DNA from: Rheinheimera soli
GTDB lineage: Bacteria > Pseudomonadota > Gammaproteobacteria > Enterobacterales > Alteromonadaceae
Length of the DNA: 64,000 nucleotides
Direction: 5' to 3'
NCBI RefSeq assembly: GCF_021290985.1
Contig: NZ_JAJOYU010000006.1
Coordinates: 99,867 to 163,866 of the forward strand
Of this stretch, positions 17,446 through 26,250 are shown in pieces (positions within the stretch are counted from its first letter, which is position 1; each line of letters starts with the position of its first letter). A model generated the notes under the pieces. It ran no database searches, was not told the origin of the DNA, and saw nothing but the letters and a program-made list of their open reading frames with translations. Made by a program: the position numbers and the translations under genes.

Positions 17446-17659
17446 TTTTAAAATGATTAGAGACAGATCAAAAGTTGTAGCAGCTGGTAAGCCTTTGCGT
17501 CAGAGCATCAGCTGAAGTCGTGATTCGCATGGTGACGCTGCATCCATCTTGTGTTGATTTTTGTGCTCAGCATAAAGATGGATGCAGGTGAAAGATAACG
17601 TTTTAACTCTATAGCCTCTATCGGTTTAATGGATGAGGCGGCTTGATGGCAAGCCTAAG

Positions 17660-19639
17660 TTAACACTGCAGCAGTACGCAACAATACAGCGGATTGTCGT
17701 AGCCATCGCAAGTTTTGTACTCACGGTAGCCTTTAGAATACGCCAGTGCCAGCCAATACGGCTGATCGTTCAGGGTGACTCGCTGACTGACAGGGTGCAG
17801 CTGCGCAGAGCGAAATAACTCGTCAGCCAATGGCACACAATGTCCTACAGGCCAGAGTTCGGTATGACTGGATGACAAAACGGCCCCTTTCTCATCGATA
17901 AAACAGGCGGAAAAGTCAGCTTTAATTTCCCCCTGTGCATTTTTGGGCAAAATATCCAGCAACATTGCACTAAATTGTGGCGTACTATCAAAGACCAAGG
18001 CTATACCGCCTTGAGCTTTTCCTGTGGTTGTATCGGTAAAAATTGGAGCATGGTAGATGTATGTGGATTGCTGTTGATATAAAAAGCTGGGCACAAAATC
18101 GCTAACCGCATACTGATGCGGGGCGTTTAATAGCAGGCACTGTGCAGCACCACTTTGTGCTGGCATTTGCTTTAGCTCTGCCTGGTGTTCTCTGGCACTG
18201 CACAAGATAGTTTGCTTTGCATCGTAGATATAAATGTTGGAGTAAACTGTATATAAATCATTGATGTAAGCTAACTCTTCAGCGGCCTGCTGTTGGTTTT
18301 TTGCATCAGGATTTTGCAGCAACAGCTGGAATTTCTTGTTGTGTGCCCACCAGCGACAGTCGTTGGCCCGTTCATACAGATTTCTGTCCATGATATCCAA
18401 TGCCTGTCGCGCCAGCATCATCAGTTCTTCCAGTTGGCTATGCAGCACTGTATGAGCCAGCTCTTCCACTGAATGGGAAAATACCTGATGGATTTCTTTG
18501 CCTATACCCCGGATTGCATCCAGTACTGGCACAAATTCGACAGCGTCGTTACGGGCTGCTGAAATCACACCATTCAGTACAATCAGGCTAAGCTCTTCGT
18601 TGACCTGCAAGGAGGAACGATGGATCTGAAAGAGTTCAGGGAATAATGTCAGATTATCAATATCCAGCACCTGCTGAGTCGATGCGGTCTGAGCAGCAAA
18701 GCTCTGTAATGGTGTCCAGATCTGAGTTTGCCAGGCCGGGCCAAAGTAGCCCTGATAGCCTTGAGTCTGAGCGAAACTAAGTAAATAATCGCGGTTGTCT
18801 ACCTTTCTGAGTCCCAGTTGCTGTTGTCGTCCAGAAGTCTGTTGTGGCGGCAAAGAGTCAGGATCTGAACTGAATACGGTGCAACCATCATCAGCCTGCA
18901 GCAATAAAATACTTTGACTATGTTCTGGAATTAAGTTTTTGAAAATATTGGTTATTTCATCTTCAAACTTAAAGCAAAGGCAAAGTACGCCAAGCGCTTC
19001 GCCCTGGTCTGATACAACAGCCTGAGCATAAATCAAACTTTGTTTTTGGTTGGGCTGCAGGTCTGAATACCTGAGGGTTTCACTAAAATTCCGGGGCTGC
19101 TGCAAGCAGTGTTGCACTAAGGGATCACGGCTGTAGTTCTGAGTGTACGACTGATCCAGCCTTAGCAGGATCTGTCCGTCAGGACCCAGCAGAACCACAT
19201 CCTGATACACTGAATAGTAGCTGACATAACTGGCTAAATGCTGCTGCATCGCATCGGTTGACCCAGCTGCAGGAGCAGCTAAAAAGCCGCGAATTTGCGA
19301 GTCTGTGGCTAAAAAACCTATATCTGCTGTACGTTCAAACAAGTTGCGGATCAGCACATCAATGGCAATCTGGCAGCAGGCTTTGTCTGACAGTAAGGTT
19401 TTTTTGGTTTGTTCCAGCAGTAAGTTGTCGATCAGGATTTGTTGTAATTCAGTGAAGCGTTTTTTGGTTTGGTCCATATTGTCGAGTATGGTAGAACCAA
19501 GACGTAAGCTATTGATTTTACCTATTAAACTAACCTTACTCCACCAACTATCCAGTTCAGTTAATTTTTGTTCGTACTGTATAACGCCACTCATATAAGG
19601 TTTGAGATTATTTTTATGATGTTCGAAAAAAAACTGCAT
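17660..19639 (-). CDS. Soluble double-Cache sensor with MCP-like tip region
   Basis: 659 residues from the ATG at 19637-19639 (AGGTG upstream; a TTG two codons earlier is possible). There is no signal peptide or membrane segment. Two sensor modules each begin with a related motif, RNLFERTADIGFLATD (about 100-115) and RNLYERANDCRWWAHN (about 421-436), and each is followed by Cache-type strands (VYQDVVLLGPDGQILLRLD; YSNIYIYDAKQTILCSA). Between them, about 345-400, lies LSLIVLNGVISAARNDAVEF and FVPVLDAIRGIGKEI, which parallels the chemoreceptor tip LLALNAAIEAARAGE and ADEVRLLASRT seen at 8.1-8.3 kb. A cytoplasmic ligand sensor touching the chemotaxis array is inferred. Confidence 0.7.
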   Translation of the reverse strand: MQFFFEHHKNNLKPYMSGVIQYEQKLTELDSWWSKVSLIGKINSLRLGSTILDNMDQTKKRFTELQQILIDNLLLEQTKKTLLSDKACCQIAIDVLIRNLFERTADIGFLATDSQIRGFLAAPAAGSTDAMQQHLASYVSYYSVYQDVVLLGPDGQILLRLDQSYTQNYSRDPLVQHCLQQPRNFSETLRYSDLQPNQKQSLIYAQAVVSDQGEALGVLCLCFKFEDEITNIFKNLIPEHSQSILLLQADDGCTVFSSDPDSLPPQQTSGRQQQLGLRKVDNRDYLLSFAQTQGYQGYFGPAWQTQIWTPLQSFAAQTASTQQVLDIDNLTLFPELFQIHRSSLQVNEELSLIVLNGVISAARNDAVEFVPVLDAIRGIGKEIHQVFSHSVEELAHTVLHSQLEELMMLARQALDIMDRNLYERANDCRWWAHNKKFQLLLQNPDAKNQQQAAEELAYINDLYTVYSNIYIYDAKQTILCSAREHQAELKQMPAQSGAAQCLLLNAPHQYAVSDFVPSFLYQQQSTYIYHAPIFTDTTTGKAQGGIALVFDSTPQFSAMLLDILPKNAQGEIKADFSACFIDEKGAVLSSSHTELWPVGHCVPLADELFRSAQLHPVSQRVTLNDQPYWLALAYSKGYREYKTCDGYDNPLYCCVLLQC

Positions 19640-19723
19640 GTACAACCAACACCTGAGCTATTGCCCTCCAATGGATCCGTAGAGGTTAATGCAAGGGGTT
19701 TGCCAGTCTGTTGACCCTTTGTC

Positions 19724-20533
19724 TCAACGATTTTTTCGATACAAGTCTAAATAAAAGTTCAGACTGATTTGAGGTGAGCTTTGAGCAAATTGTTGCTTTT
19801 GTTCGCTGTTAAACTTCCAGGCTAGAGGCGTCATCTCCAACAGATTAAGTACCATTTGCGCGGGTAAATCGGTCAGTTGATGTGTTAATTCCTGACGCTG
19901 TTGGTGCACAAAACCCGGAATTACTTCAATCTGATCGCTATGCAAGCGTACAGAGTTGTACACCTGTTGTTTGATCTCTACTAAATGTTTCGGCGCTGGC
20001 GTGACCGTCAGTAGCATGCCGTCAGTTTTTAATACCCTGGCCAGCTCTTCCGGCTCACAAGGAGCACAGAGTTTAAGTGCTGCATCAAAACTTTGATCGG
20101 CAAAAGGCAGATGCCAAGCGCTGGCGACGCAAAAGTGAATGGCAGGATAAGTTTTGGCGGCTTTTTTAATGGCGGTTTTGGCGATATCCAAACCGTACAG
20201 AGTGGCTTCTTTGTCTGCCAGGGCCTGAAGCAGTCTGTGACTGTAATAGCCTTCACCACAACCTAAATCCAGCACTACAGACTGTTGTGGCAATACAGAA
20301 GCGAAGCTTTGGTTCACCGCATCGGACAGCAACTGGTAATAACCGGCATTTAAGAAATCACGGCGGCATTGCATCATCAATGCAGAATCGCCCGGCACTT
20401 TGGAATTTTTTTGCTGCACCGGCAGTAAATGCAAATAACCTTCTTTGGCCAGATCAAAGCTATGGCCCTGAACACAGGCAAAGCTGTTGTGGTGTTGAGT
20501 CAGGCTCTGTTGGCAAAGCGGGCAGCGGTACAT
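19724..20533 (-). CDS. rlmA: 23S rRNA (guanine(745)-N(1))-methyltransferase RlmA
   Basis: 269 residues, the usual length. The N-terminal zinc finger is CPLC at residues 4-7 with the second pair C20 and H24 in FACVQGHSFD. Then come the conserved DLAKEGYLHLLP and the SAM-binding motif VLDLGCGEGYYSHRLL. The region LCAPCEPEELARVLKTDGML is typical of the family. It methylates G745 in helix 35 of 23S rRNA, two bases from the RlmC target. It shares the strand with the VOC gene upstream, which ends 24 bases before its start. Confidence 0.93.
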   Translation of the reverse strand: MYRCPLCQQSLTQHHNSFACVQGHSFDLAKEGYLHLLPVQQKNSKVPGDSALMMQCRRDFLNAGYYQLLSDAVNQSFASVLPQQSVVLDLGCGEGYYSHRLLQALADKEATLYGLDIAKTAIKKAAKTYPAIHFCVASAWHLPFADQSFDAALKLCAPCEPEELARVLKTDGMLLTVTPAPKHLVEIKQQVYNSVRLHSDQIEVIPGFVHQQRQELTHQLTDLPAQMVLNLLEMTPLAWKFNSEQKQQFAQSSPQISLNFYLDLYRKNR

Positions 20534-20557
20534 AACAATTCCCTAATAAAAATTCAA

Positions 20558-20944
20558 TTAATTCAGTTGCAACAAATCCCAGCGGGTACCGTACAAATCT
20601 TCAAACACGGCCACAGTACCATAAGCTTCTTCGCGTGGCGTTTCGAGAAACTTCACACCTTGCTGTTGCATCATGCTGTGGTCGCGCCAGAAATCGTCGG
20701 TATTTAAAAACAGAAAAACCCGGCCACCACACTGATTGCCAATCTGTTGTTTTTGCTGCTCATTACTGGCTTTGGCCAGTAAAATTGCGGTCTCTACAGC
20801 ACCTTTGGGTCGTACCACTACCCACCTTTTTTCACCTTGTGGGCTGTCTTCTACTAACTCAAAACCCAGTTTTTGCGTGTAAAACGCTATCGCTTCGTCG
20901 TAGTCAGCCACTAACAGACTTATTAAACCTAAGCTTTGCTTCAT
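20558..20944 (-). CDS. VOC (glyoxalase/bleomycin-resistance) family protein
   Basis: 128 residues forming the two beta-alpha-beta-beta-beta modules of the vicinal-oxygen-chelate fold: SLGLISLLVADYDEAIAFYT with KLGFELVED, and GRVFLFLNTDDFWRDHSMMQ with FEDLYGTRWDLLQL. Single-domain VOC proteins act as dimers. The canonical metal ligands are not all obvious, so the reaction cannot be named. It may be cotranscribed with rlmA downstream. Confidence 0.85.
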   Translation of the reverse strand: MKQSLGLISLLVADYDEAIAFYTQKLGFELVEDSPQGEKRWVVVRPKGAVETAILLAKASNEQQKQQIGNQCGGRVFLFLNTDDFWRDHSMMQQQGVKFLETPREEAYGTVAVFEDLYGTRWDLLQLN

Positions 20945-21099
20945 GATAGGTGGTTCCGGCAGAAGAAAAAGTGGCGCTATGCTACCGATCCGATGCAGCG
21001 GATGCCAGCAATTATTAGCCTTTTGCCCCTGAGTTGCTGGGCAGTTGAGGATGGCTGTTGGTATACTGCGGTCTTTATTTTATCTGTGTGGAGAGAAAA

Positions 21100-21432
21100 A
21101 TGTCTGGTGCAGAACTGGAACTCTGGTCTTTAGATGAGCTGTGTGATCACGCTTTTGCTATTTTTGAAGAGCTAGCAGAAGAGAACTTATCAGTTGAAGA
21201 TTATGCGTTGTATCAACAACATGCGTCGGCTTCAGCTTATGTTGACCTGGTGCCCGCCATCGACGACTGGGTGGATATGATCGCCATGGATATAGACCCT
21301 GAACTGCATGTCGAAGCTCGCATTGGTTTGGCTGATGTGAATGGCGCTGCAGAAATTGTTTTGGCCAGAATTTTATTGTCTAAAGAAAAATATGAAACTT
21401 TATGTCATGCCCGCTGGCGCGGACAGGATTAA
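21100..21432 (+). CDS. YciU/HI1450-type double-stranded DNA mimic protein (DUF440)
   Basis: 110 residues from the ATG at 21100 (GAGAGA upstream). The protein is very acidic: about a quarter of residues are Asp or Glu. It follows the DUF440 pattern: LWSLDELCDHAFAIFEELAE with ENLSVEDYALY, then DLVPAIDDWVDMIAMDIDPE, EARIGLADVNGAAEIVLARI and HARWRGQD. The Haemophilus homologue folds as a DNA mimic and binds the nucleoid protein HU; the same role is inferred here. The gene stands alone. Confidence 0.8.
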   Translation: MSGAELELWSLDELCDHAFAIFEELAEENLSVEDYALYQQHASASAYVDLVPAIDDWVDMIAMDIDPELHVEARIGLADVNGAAEIVLARILLSKEKYETLCHARWRGQD

Positions 21433-21531
21433 ACCAGGCTAAAAAATTTGCCAAGTCTCGGATTTTGTATCGTTTTTTCTAAATTTTTCTTTTGCGACTG
21501 GCCATCTTCCGCCTACACTAAAGAGGTGTGA

Positions 21532-23124
21532 GTGGCCGATCATCGATCTGAGAAAAAACGAGGCAAAGGTTTGAGTCTTACCCGATTTGATTTTAGTAAG
21601 TTATTTGATCTCAATGTGTTAGTTGTTGAGTCTGATCCTGCGTCTGGTCATCAGTTAAAACAAATACTGACCGGCCTTGGTATCAAAAAAGTAGAGCTCA
21701 GCCGTACAGCTCAGGATCTGTTGAGCACTGAAGGTACTGCACCATACGATGTAATTTTGCTTGATTATGATGCGGAACCCTCTTTGGTTGGCGCCGATCT
21801 GATTGATTTGCTGCTGCACAAACACATTGTTAGTCCCTTAAGCCGCTTGGTGGTGTTATCCACTGCGACAGAGCGGCAGAAGCATGCTGTCGATTATCCT
21901 TTTCATCAGATTGATTTTCTCGACCGGCCTTGCAATAAATTCCACATCGATGAGCAGTTAAAACTGCATGTGCGCCTAAAACCTTTTATGGATCAGATCC
22001 TGCCTCTGGTGCATAAACGCCGTTATGTTGATGCTTTTAAATTGATAGCTGAGCTACAACAAAAAGCTGGTGCTGATACCCCAGTGGCCGTGCTGCAACT
22101 AAAAGCGCAGATGCTGCTGGAGCTGGGCGTTTATGACGCAGCTTCTGCATTGATTAAATCAGCCTGTGCCAAGCAGCAGGGCTGGGCCTTGTGGTTGCAG
22201 TTTATACTGGATTACGAACAAGCTGATTTGCAGTCCTGCAACAGCTTTTTAGTGAATGTGACCGAAGAAGTACTGCGTTATCAAGAACGCAAAGAAGTTT
22301 GGCAAGTGTATCTGGCGCTGGAAAACGAAGACTACGCCGCAGCTCTTGGTGTGGCTGTTAAATTCCCGGCTGCTGGTATGTCGACCCATATTACTCAGTT
22401 AGTGCAATTGGTGATGATGGTGTCGGATAAAACAGAACAAGCCATTGAACTGATAGAGCGCAAAAGACGGCAGGCTGGCAGTGGTTACCAGTTTTGTGTA
22501 TTGACGGTAACTTTGTGTAAGCTGCTGCTGTTTTTAATGGCGCAGCCTATGCCAGAGCAGAGAGTTTCCCAGTATCAGGCTATGTTGCAGCAATGTTTTC
22601 GTCAGTTAATCACCGACAAAGAAGCCAGTCAGTTTGCGGCTGATATCATCTGGTTGCAGGGCAGCTTAGTTTGTCAGGCTGATGGCAAAGAAGCCGCTAT
22701 TGCTTTCTTAGAGAAACAAAAACAACATTTAGCTGCTATGCAGATGTCTGTCGCCAGTCAGTGTCATGGCGCGAGCCTGATGGCGGGTCTTGGTAAGATG
22801 AATGCTGCCTTTGATTTAATGTATCTGGCGAATAAAGCTCTGAATTTGATGCCGCACAGCATACATAAAGTTTATGCGGCTTGCGTGCATCAGCAGGCCT
22901 TTCATTTGATTTATACCGCAGAAGACAGAGGGCAGGTCTATGCTCAAATGGGGTTACGGCATGAAAAAGAAGGTGAATTACGCCCGGCAGCTCAAATGTA
23001 TTACAAGGCCTATCTGGCTGAACCTGGTTATTTAACCCATCAGGAGCATTTAGCAAACTTGCTAAGCCAGTTAAAGCTAAGCAAGTTTAAGACCTTTGTG
23101 CTGGATGAGTTTAACAGCCGCTGA
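21532..23124 (+). CDS. Response-regulator receiver protein with TPR-like repeats
   Basis: 530 residues from a GTG start with an AGAGGTG ribosome site. An N-terminal receiver domain (about 27-150) has the acidic pair in VLVVESDPASG, the phospho-acceptor Asp in DVILLDYDAEP and the Thr in LVVLSTATE. The usual invariant Lys is replaced by Arg (FLDRPCNKF), which may change signal output. The remaining about 370 residues are helical tetratricopeptide-like repeats (VYDAASALIKSACAKQ, AAQMYYKAYLAEPGYL), with no DNA-binding or enzymatic output. It probably works through protein contacts. No partner kinase is adjacent. Confidence 0.85.
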   Translation: MADHRSEKKRGKGLSLTRFDFSKLFDLNVLVVESDPASGHQLKQILTGLGIKKVELSRTAQDLLSTEGTAPYDVILLDYDAEPSLVGADLIDLLLHKHIVSPLSRLVVLSTATERQKHAVDYPFHQIDFLDRPCNKFHIDEQLKLHVRLKPFMDQILPLVHKRRYVDAFKLIAELQQKAGADTPVAVLQLKAQMLLELGVYDAASALIKSACAKQQGWALWLQFILDYEQADLQSCNSFLVNVTEEVLRYQERKEVWQVYLALENEDYAAALGVAVKFPAAGMSTHITQLVQLVMMVSDKTEQAIELIERKRRQAGSGYQFCVLTVTLCKLLLFLMAQPMPEQRVSQYQAMLQQCFRQLITDKEASQFAADIIWLQGSLVCQADGKEAAIAFLEKQKQHLAAMQMSVASQCHGASLMAGLGKMNAAFDLMYLANKALNLMPHSIHKVYAACVHQQAFHLIYTAEDRGQVYAQMGLRHEKEGELRPAAQMYYKAYLAEPGYLTHQEHLANLLSQLKLSKFKTFVLDEFNSR

Positions 23125-23126
23125 AG

Positions 23127-23912
23127 TTAATCAGCGTCCGTTGGATTAAAACTTTGTTCCAGCACTAATGCCAGACGCACAGCAGCTTGCTGCAAGCGTT
23201 GCTCCAACTGAGGCAGGTGCTGTTGCTGGTAGTTTTCGTCTATTAACATGCCTGGCTTGTAGCCCTGATAAATCAGTTTCACCAGCAACACCGACTCGTT
23301 TGCCCAGTCCAGCACACTGACGCTTTGCCATTGCTGTTGTTTCGTCTTCAACGCCTGATACAAGGCCTGTTGCTTCGCATCATCCTGATAAGAGGCGGCT
23401 TCCAGAATACGACTATCCCAAACCCCATGTAAATTCGACGGTTCACCTTCAAAATAGACTGCAGTTCTGTTGCCACCTAAATCATCGGCATAACCCGCAT
23501 GCAAAGGCTGATGCAAATCGCCTATAAAGTGTCCTACAAAAAGCAGAGCTTCTAACTGGGTTTTTGATGGCGCAAATGGCGTCAGCTTTTTCCGCTCTTG
23601 CTCAATAGCGGATAGCACACAACCTTCAGCGGGGCAGTGCTGCATGGTCAATTTGCTGTCAGAACGTTTGATATTGACGTAATGCCAGACTTTGGTGTGC
23701 TGATACTCCGGCAGTGAGCGCACCTGATCCGGCCAGGAACAAGCTTGGGTAAAATCTTTCTGTTCGTGTAATTGCATCAGTTGCTGCACTTTGTGCTGGC
23801 TGACCGGGCTTAATAACTGATAGGCCATGGAACAGACCATCTGATGGCCTAATTCACCAAAAGCAAATACCGGGCTGCAAAACAACGCCAAAGCTAAGAC
23901 TAGATTACGCAT
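23127..23912 (-). CDS. S1/P1-type nuclease
   Basis: 261 residues with signal peptide MRNLVLALALFCSPVFA, so periplasmic or secreted. The trinuclear zinc-site pattern of S1/P1 nucleases is clear: GELGHQMV, TQACSWPDQVRS, WHYVNI, FVGHFIGDLHQPLHAGYADDLGGN and NLHGVWDSRI. In known enzymes the mature protein starts with Trp, whose amino group binds zinc; here the predicted first residue is Phe (A|FGELGH). It is expected to cut single-stranded DNA and RNA and to remove 3'-phosphates, probably for nutrient scavenging. Confidence 0.9.
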   Translation of the reverse strand: MRNLVLALALFCSPVFAFGELGHQMVCSMAYQLLSPVSQHKVQQLMQLHEQKDFTQACSWPDQVRSLPEYQHTKVWHYVNIKRSDSKLTMQHCPAEGCVLSAIEQERKKLTPFAPSKTQLEALLFVGHFIGDLHQPLHAGYADDLGGNRTAVYFEGEPSNLHGVWDSRILEAASYQDDAKQQALYQALKTKQQQWQSVSVLDWANESVLLVKLIYQGYKPGMLIDENYQQQHLPQLEQRLQQAAVRLALVLEQSFNPTDAD

Positions 23913-23923
23913 AGGGTATTTCC

Positions 23924-24766
23924 TTATTCATCGACGAGTTGAGTGACTTGCCAGTGGGCGAGTGGGCTTCGTGAAAGCAATGGCGCCAGCTCTTTTAAGC
24001 AGCTCTCCATATCCTGTTTCAGCGTAAAAGGCGGGTTAATCACCAGCATGCCGCTGCCTGTCATGCCAAAACCTTCAGTATCTGGTTGCGGGCAATATTC
24101 TATCCGCAGCTGGTTACGAATTTGTGTATCAACAATAGCATCAATAAAACTTTCAACCGCCTGACGTTCGATCACCGGATACCAGATGGCATAAGTGCCT
24201 TGTGGAAAGCGCTGGTAAGCTTGTTGCAGGCCTTTGATGAGGTCCTGATATTCAGTTTTTAGCTCATAAGGTGGGTCAATCAGCACTAAGCCACGTTTGG
24301 ACAAAGGCGGTAACATAGCGCGCAGGCCAGCCCAGGCGTCCATCTTTTCAATACGGCTGTGGCGGCGACGCTGAAACTGGCTGGCCAGAATAGGATGATC
24401 GCTTGGATGTAATTCGGTGGCCTGAATGGTGTCTGTAGCGCGGCATAATAAATCAGCAATTTTCGGTGAACCCGGATAAAAGGCTAAGTCGTCGCTGTCA
24501 TTCACCAGCCTGATGGTATCGACATAAGCTTTGATGTCCGCATTTACGCCCTGATAGGTCCAGAGTTTGCCTATACCTGTTTGGTATTCCGCAGTTTTTT
24601 GCGCTTGTTCGCTATGCAGACTGTATAAACCAGCACCTGCATGAGTATCGTGATAGCAAAAAGGCTTATCTTTGCGTTTTAAGTAATTCAGGATACAAAT
24701 CTGCACCAGATGTTTGATCACATCAGCGTGATTACCTGCATGATAACTATGACGATAACTCAGCAT
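23924..24766 (-). CDS. rlmJ: 23S rRNA (adenine(2030)-N(6))-methyltransferase RlmJ
   Basis: 280 residues. The N-terminus MLSYRHSYHAGNHADVIKH is the hallmark of RlmJ/YhiR. SAM-binding and catalytic parts include YHDTHAGAGLY, AFYPGSPKIADLL, ATELHPSD and the N6-adenine motif LIDPPYELKTEY (DPPY). GSGMLVINPPFTLKQDM closes the fold. It methylates A2030 of 23S rRNA. It lies 11 bases upstream of the S1/P1 nuclease gene on the same strand and is divergent from the YfiF-type gene. Confidence 0.93.
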   Translation of the reverse strand: MLSYRHSYHAGNHADVIKHLVQICILNYLKRKDKPFCYHDTHAGAGLYSLHSEQAQKTAEYQTGIGKLWTYQGVNADIKAYVDTIRLVNDSDDLAFYPGSPKIADLLCRATDTIQATELHPSDHPILASQFQRRRHSRIEKMDAWAGLRAMLPPLSKRGLVLIDPPYELKTEYQDLIKGLQQAYQRFPQGTYAIWYPVIERQAVESFIDAIVDTQIRNQLRIEYCPQPDTEGFGMTGSGMLVINPPFTLKQDMESCLKELAPLLSRSPLAHWQVTQLVDE

Positions 24767-24956
24767 AAGAAGACTCTTTTAACGGTAATGTTTCAGTGTT
24801 TTTCGCAGCAATAGCGGCACAAGGCGCCAGCATACTGCGCCAGAGCAGAAAGGCAAGTATTCTGTGTATCGCGGTAAGTCATAAGTTGCTTGGGGTTCTG
24901 GCTGATGCAGTGTTAAAATCTGCCCAATCAGCGACAGCGCCCGTACAGGATCTCCC

Positions 24957-25844
24957 TTGAATCGCAAAACCTCAGCACCACAGCATAAAAAAACTCAACC
25001 AGGTTCAGAGCTGCAAAAGCCATGGACTAAGGCAAAACCAGCATCGGTCAAAACAGCTGAAGCAAAAACCACTGCACCTAAAGCTGTGTCTGCCAAAGTG
25101 TTAAAACAAAATCGTCAGGAAGAAGCCAAAATTTATGGTGAAAATGCCTGCCGTGTCGCCTTTTTGCAACGTCCTGAAGCTTTAGTGCGTTTGTATTTAA
25201 GCGAGCAAATGGCGCCTAAGTTTGCAGATCTGATGAAGTATTTAGCGGCTAATAAAAAAGCCTATCATGTGGTGTCTGAAGCCGAGCTTGAAAAAGTAGC
25301 AGGCAGCCAGCATCACGGTGGTGTGGTACTATTGGTGAAACGTAAGCCAGTGCTATCGCTGGCGACTTATTTAACCCAAAACGGCCGTAAAAAGCAGGAT
25401 TGTTTGCTGGCATTAGATGGTGTAGGTAATCCACACAATTTAGGCGCTATAGCCCGCAGCTGCGCTCATTTTGGTATCAGTGGCATAGTGATGAAAGACC
25501 CGGATTTACTGGCGCATGGCGCTGCAGCGCGCACTGCTGAAGGTGGCGTAGAGTTTGTCGAAGGTTTAAGTTGTGACAACCTGCCGCTGGCATTGCAGCT
25601 GTGTAAACAGGCAGGCTATACACTGGTAACCACCTCAAGCCATGGTGGCGTATCGCTGTACAGCAGCCAGTTGCCTGCCAAAGTCGTGATAGTTTTTGGT
25701 GAAGAGATGTTTGGTGTCTCTCAGTCTGTGGCTAAATCCGCTGATATCGCCTTACAAATTCCTGGTACTGGTAAAGTGGAGTCGTTAAATGTGAGTGTTG
25801 CTGCCAGCCTGATTTTAGGCGAATGGTATCGCCAGCAGCAGTAA
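24957..25844 (+). CDS. TrmH-family (SpoU) RNA methyltransferase, YfiF type
   Basis: 295 residues from a TTG start (GGAT upstream; no ATG close by). A basic, low-complexity N-terminus (Lys/Ala/Thr-rich, about 1-55) precedes the substrate-binding domain (NACRVAFLQRPEALVRLYLS) and the SPOUT catalytic domain with the three motifs: LDGVGNPHNLGAIARSCAHF, VIVFGEEMFGVS and IPGTGKVESLNVSVAASLIL. The long N-terminal extension matches E. coli YfiF more than TrmH or RlmB. It makes 2'-O-methyl groups on tRNA or rRNA; the exact target is not certain from sequence. Confidence 0.87.
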   Translation: MNRKTSAPQHKKTQPGSELQKPWTKAKPASVKTAEAKTTAPKAVSAKVLKQNRQEEAKIYGENACRVAFLQRPEALVRLYLSEQMAPKFADLMKYLAANKKAYHVVSEAELEKVAGSQHHGGVVLLVKRKPVLSLATYLTQNGRKKQDCLLALDGVGNPHNLGAIARSCAHFGISGIVMKDPDLLAHGAAARTAEGGVEFVEGLSCDNLPLALQLCKQAGYTLVTTSSHGGVSLYSSQLPAKVVIVFGEEMFGVSQSVAKSADIALQIPGTGKVESLNVSVAASLILGEWYRQQQ

Positions 25845-25870
25845 AGGCACTAGGTACCCTATACATGAAG

Positions 25871-25895
25871 AGCCCTGATTAAACAGGGCTTTTTT
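25871..25895 (+). terminator. Intrinsic terminator of the YfiF-type gene
   Basis: AGCCCTG and CAGGGCT pair around ATTAAA and are followed by a run of six T on the plus strand. The stop codon of the convergent small membrane gene lies inside the T-rich side. Confidence 0.85.
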
Positions 25896-26139
25896 CAGGT
25901 TGTTTTTTTTCCATCATTTTTCCTGTCACAGCCCAGACGATCAGCGCGCTCCAGGCAATCATGGAAAAACCTGCTGGTATATTGGCGATTAAAATCAGTT
26001 TTAAATGTTTGCGATTAAAGGCCAAAGCAAGCAAAGCTGGCAAAAAGTAGACAGCCAGAAACAGGGGTAAAAAAACCAGCCATTGTGTCAATGAGGCTGC
26101 GGCAAAAGCGCTACTAAAGGTCGTCATCATTTCGTTCAT
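25879..26139 (-). CDS. Superinfection-immunity-like small membrane protein
   Basis: 86 residues with two transmembrane helices: WLVFLPLFLAVYFLPALLALA and LILIANIPAGFSMIAWSALIVWAV, then a short Lys-rich tail. The pattern YFLPALLA...KHLKLILIANIPAGFSMIAWSALIVWAV fits the Imm_superinfect family, named for phage T4 Imm. Chromosomal members are common and usually unrelated to phage defence, so that function should not be assumed. Two Met codons lie close together; the first (26139) was taken. Confidence 0.7.
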   Translation of the reverse strand: MNEMMTTFSSAFAAASLTQWLVFLPLFLAVYFLPALLALAFNRKHLKLILIANIPAGFSMIAWSALIVWAVTGKMMEKKQPEKSPV

Positions 26140-26250
26140 CTTTTAATCCTCTGTGTGATCCAAGTCTGTGATTTAACAGCTTCAGAGTATAAGATCGGTC
26201 TGGTTCAGCCTCAGAAAAAGTGATTTTCGGCCCATAACACTGAAATACGG

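Larger units (their letters stand above)
17239..17659. other. 421-base intergenic region
   Basis: It holds an intrinsic terminator for minus-strand transcription at 17260-17279 and a possible 36-codon minus-strand ORF (17335-17445). Otherwise it shows no recognised gene, repeat or promoter. The stretch 17500-17650 has no convincing open frame on either strand. Confidence 0.5.

Noticed and set aside
25879..26139. Phage superinfection immunity system
   Set aside because: The family name comes from phage T4, but chromosomal members are widespread and there are no phage or defence genes nearby.
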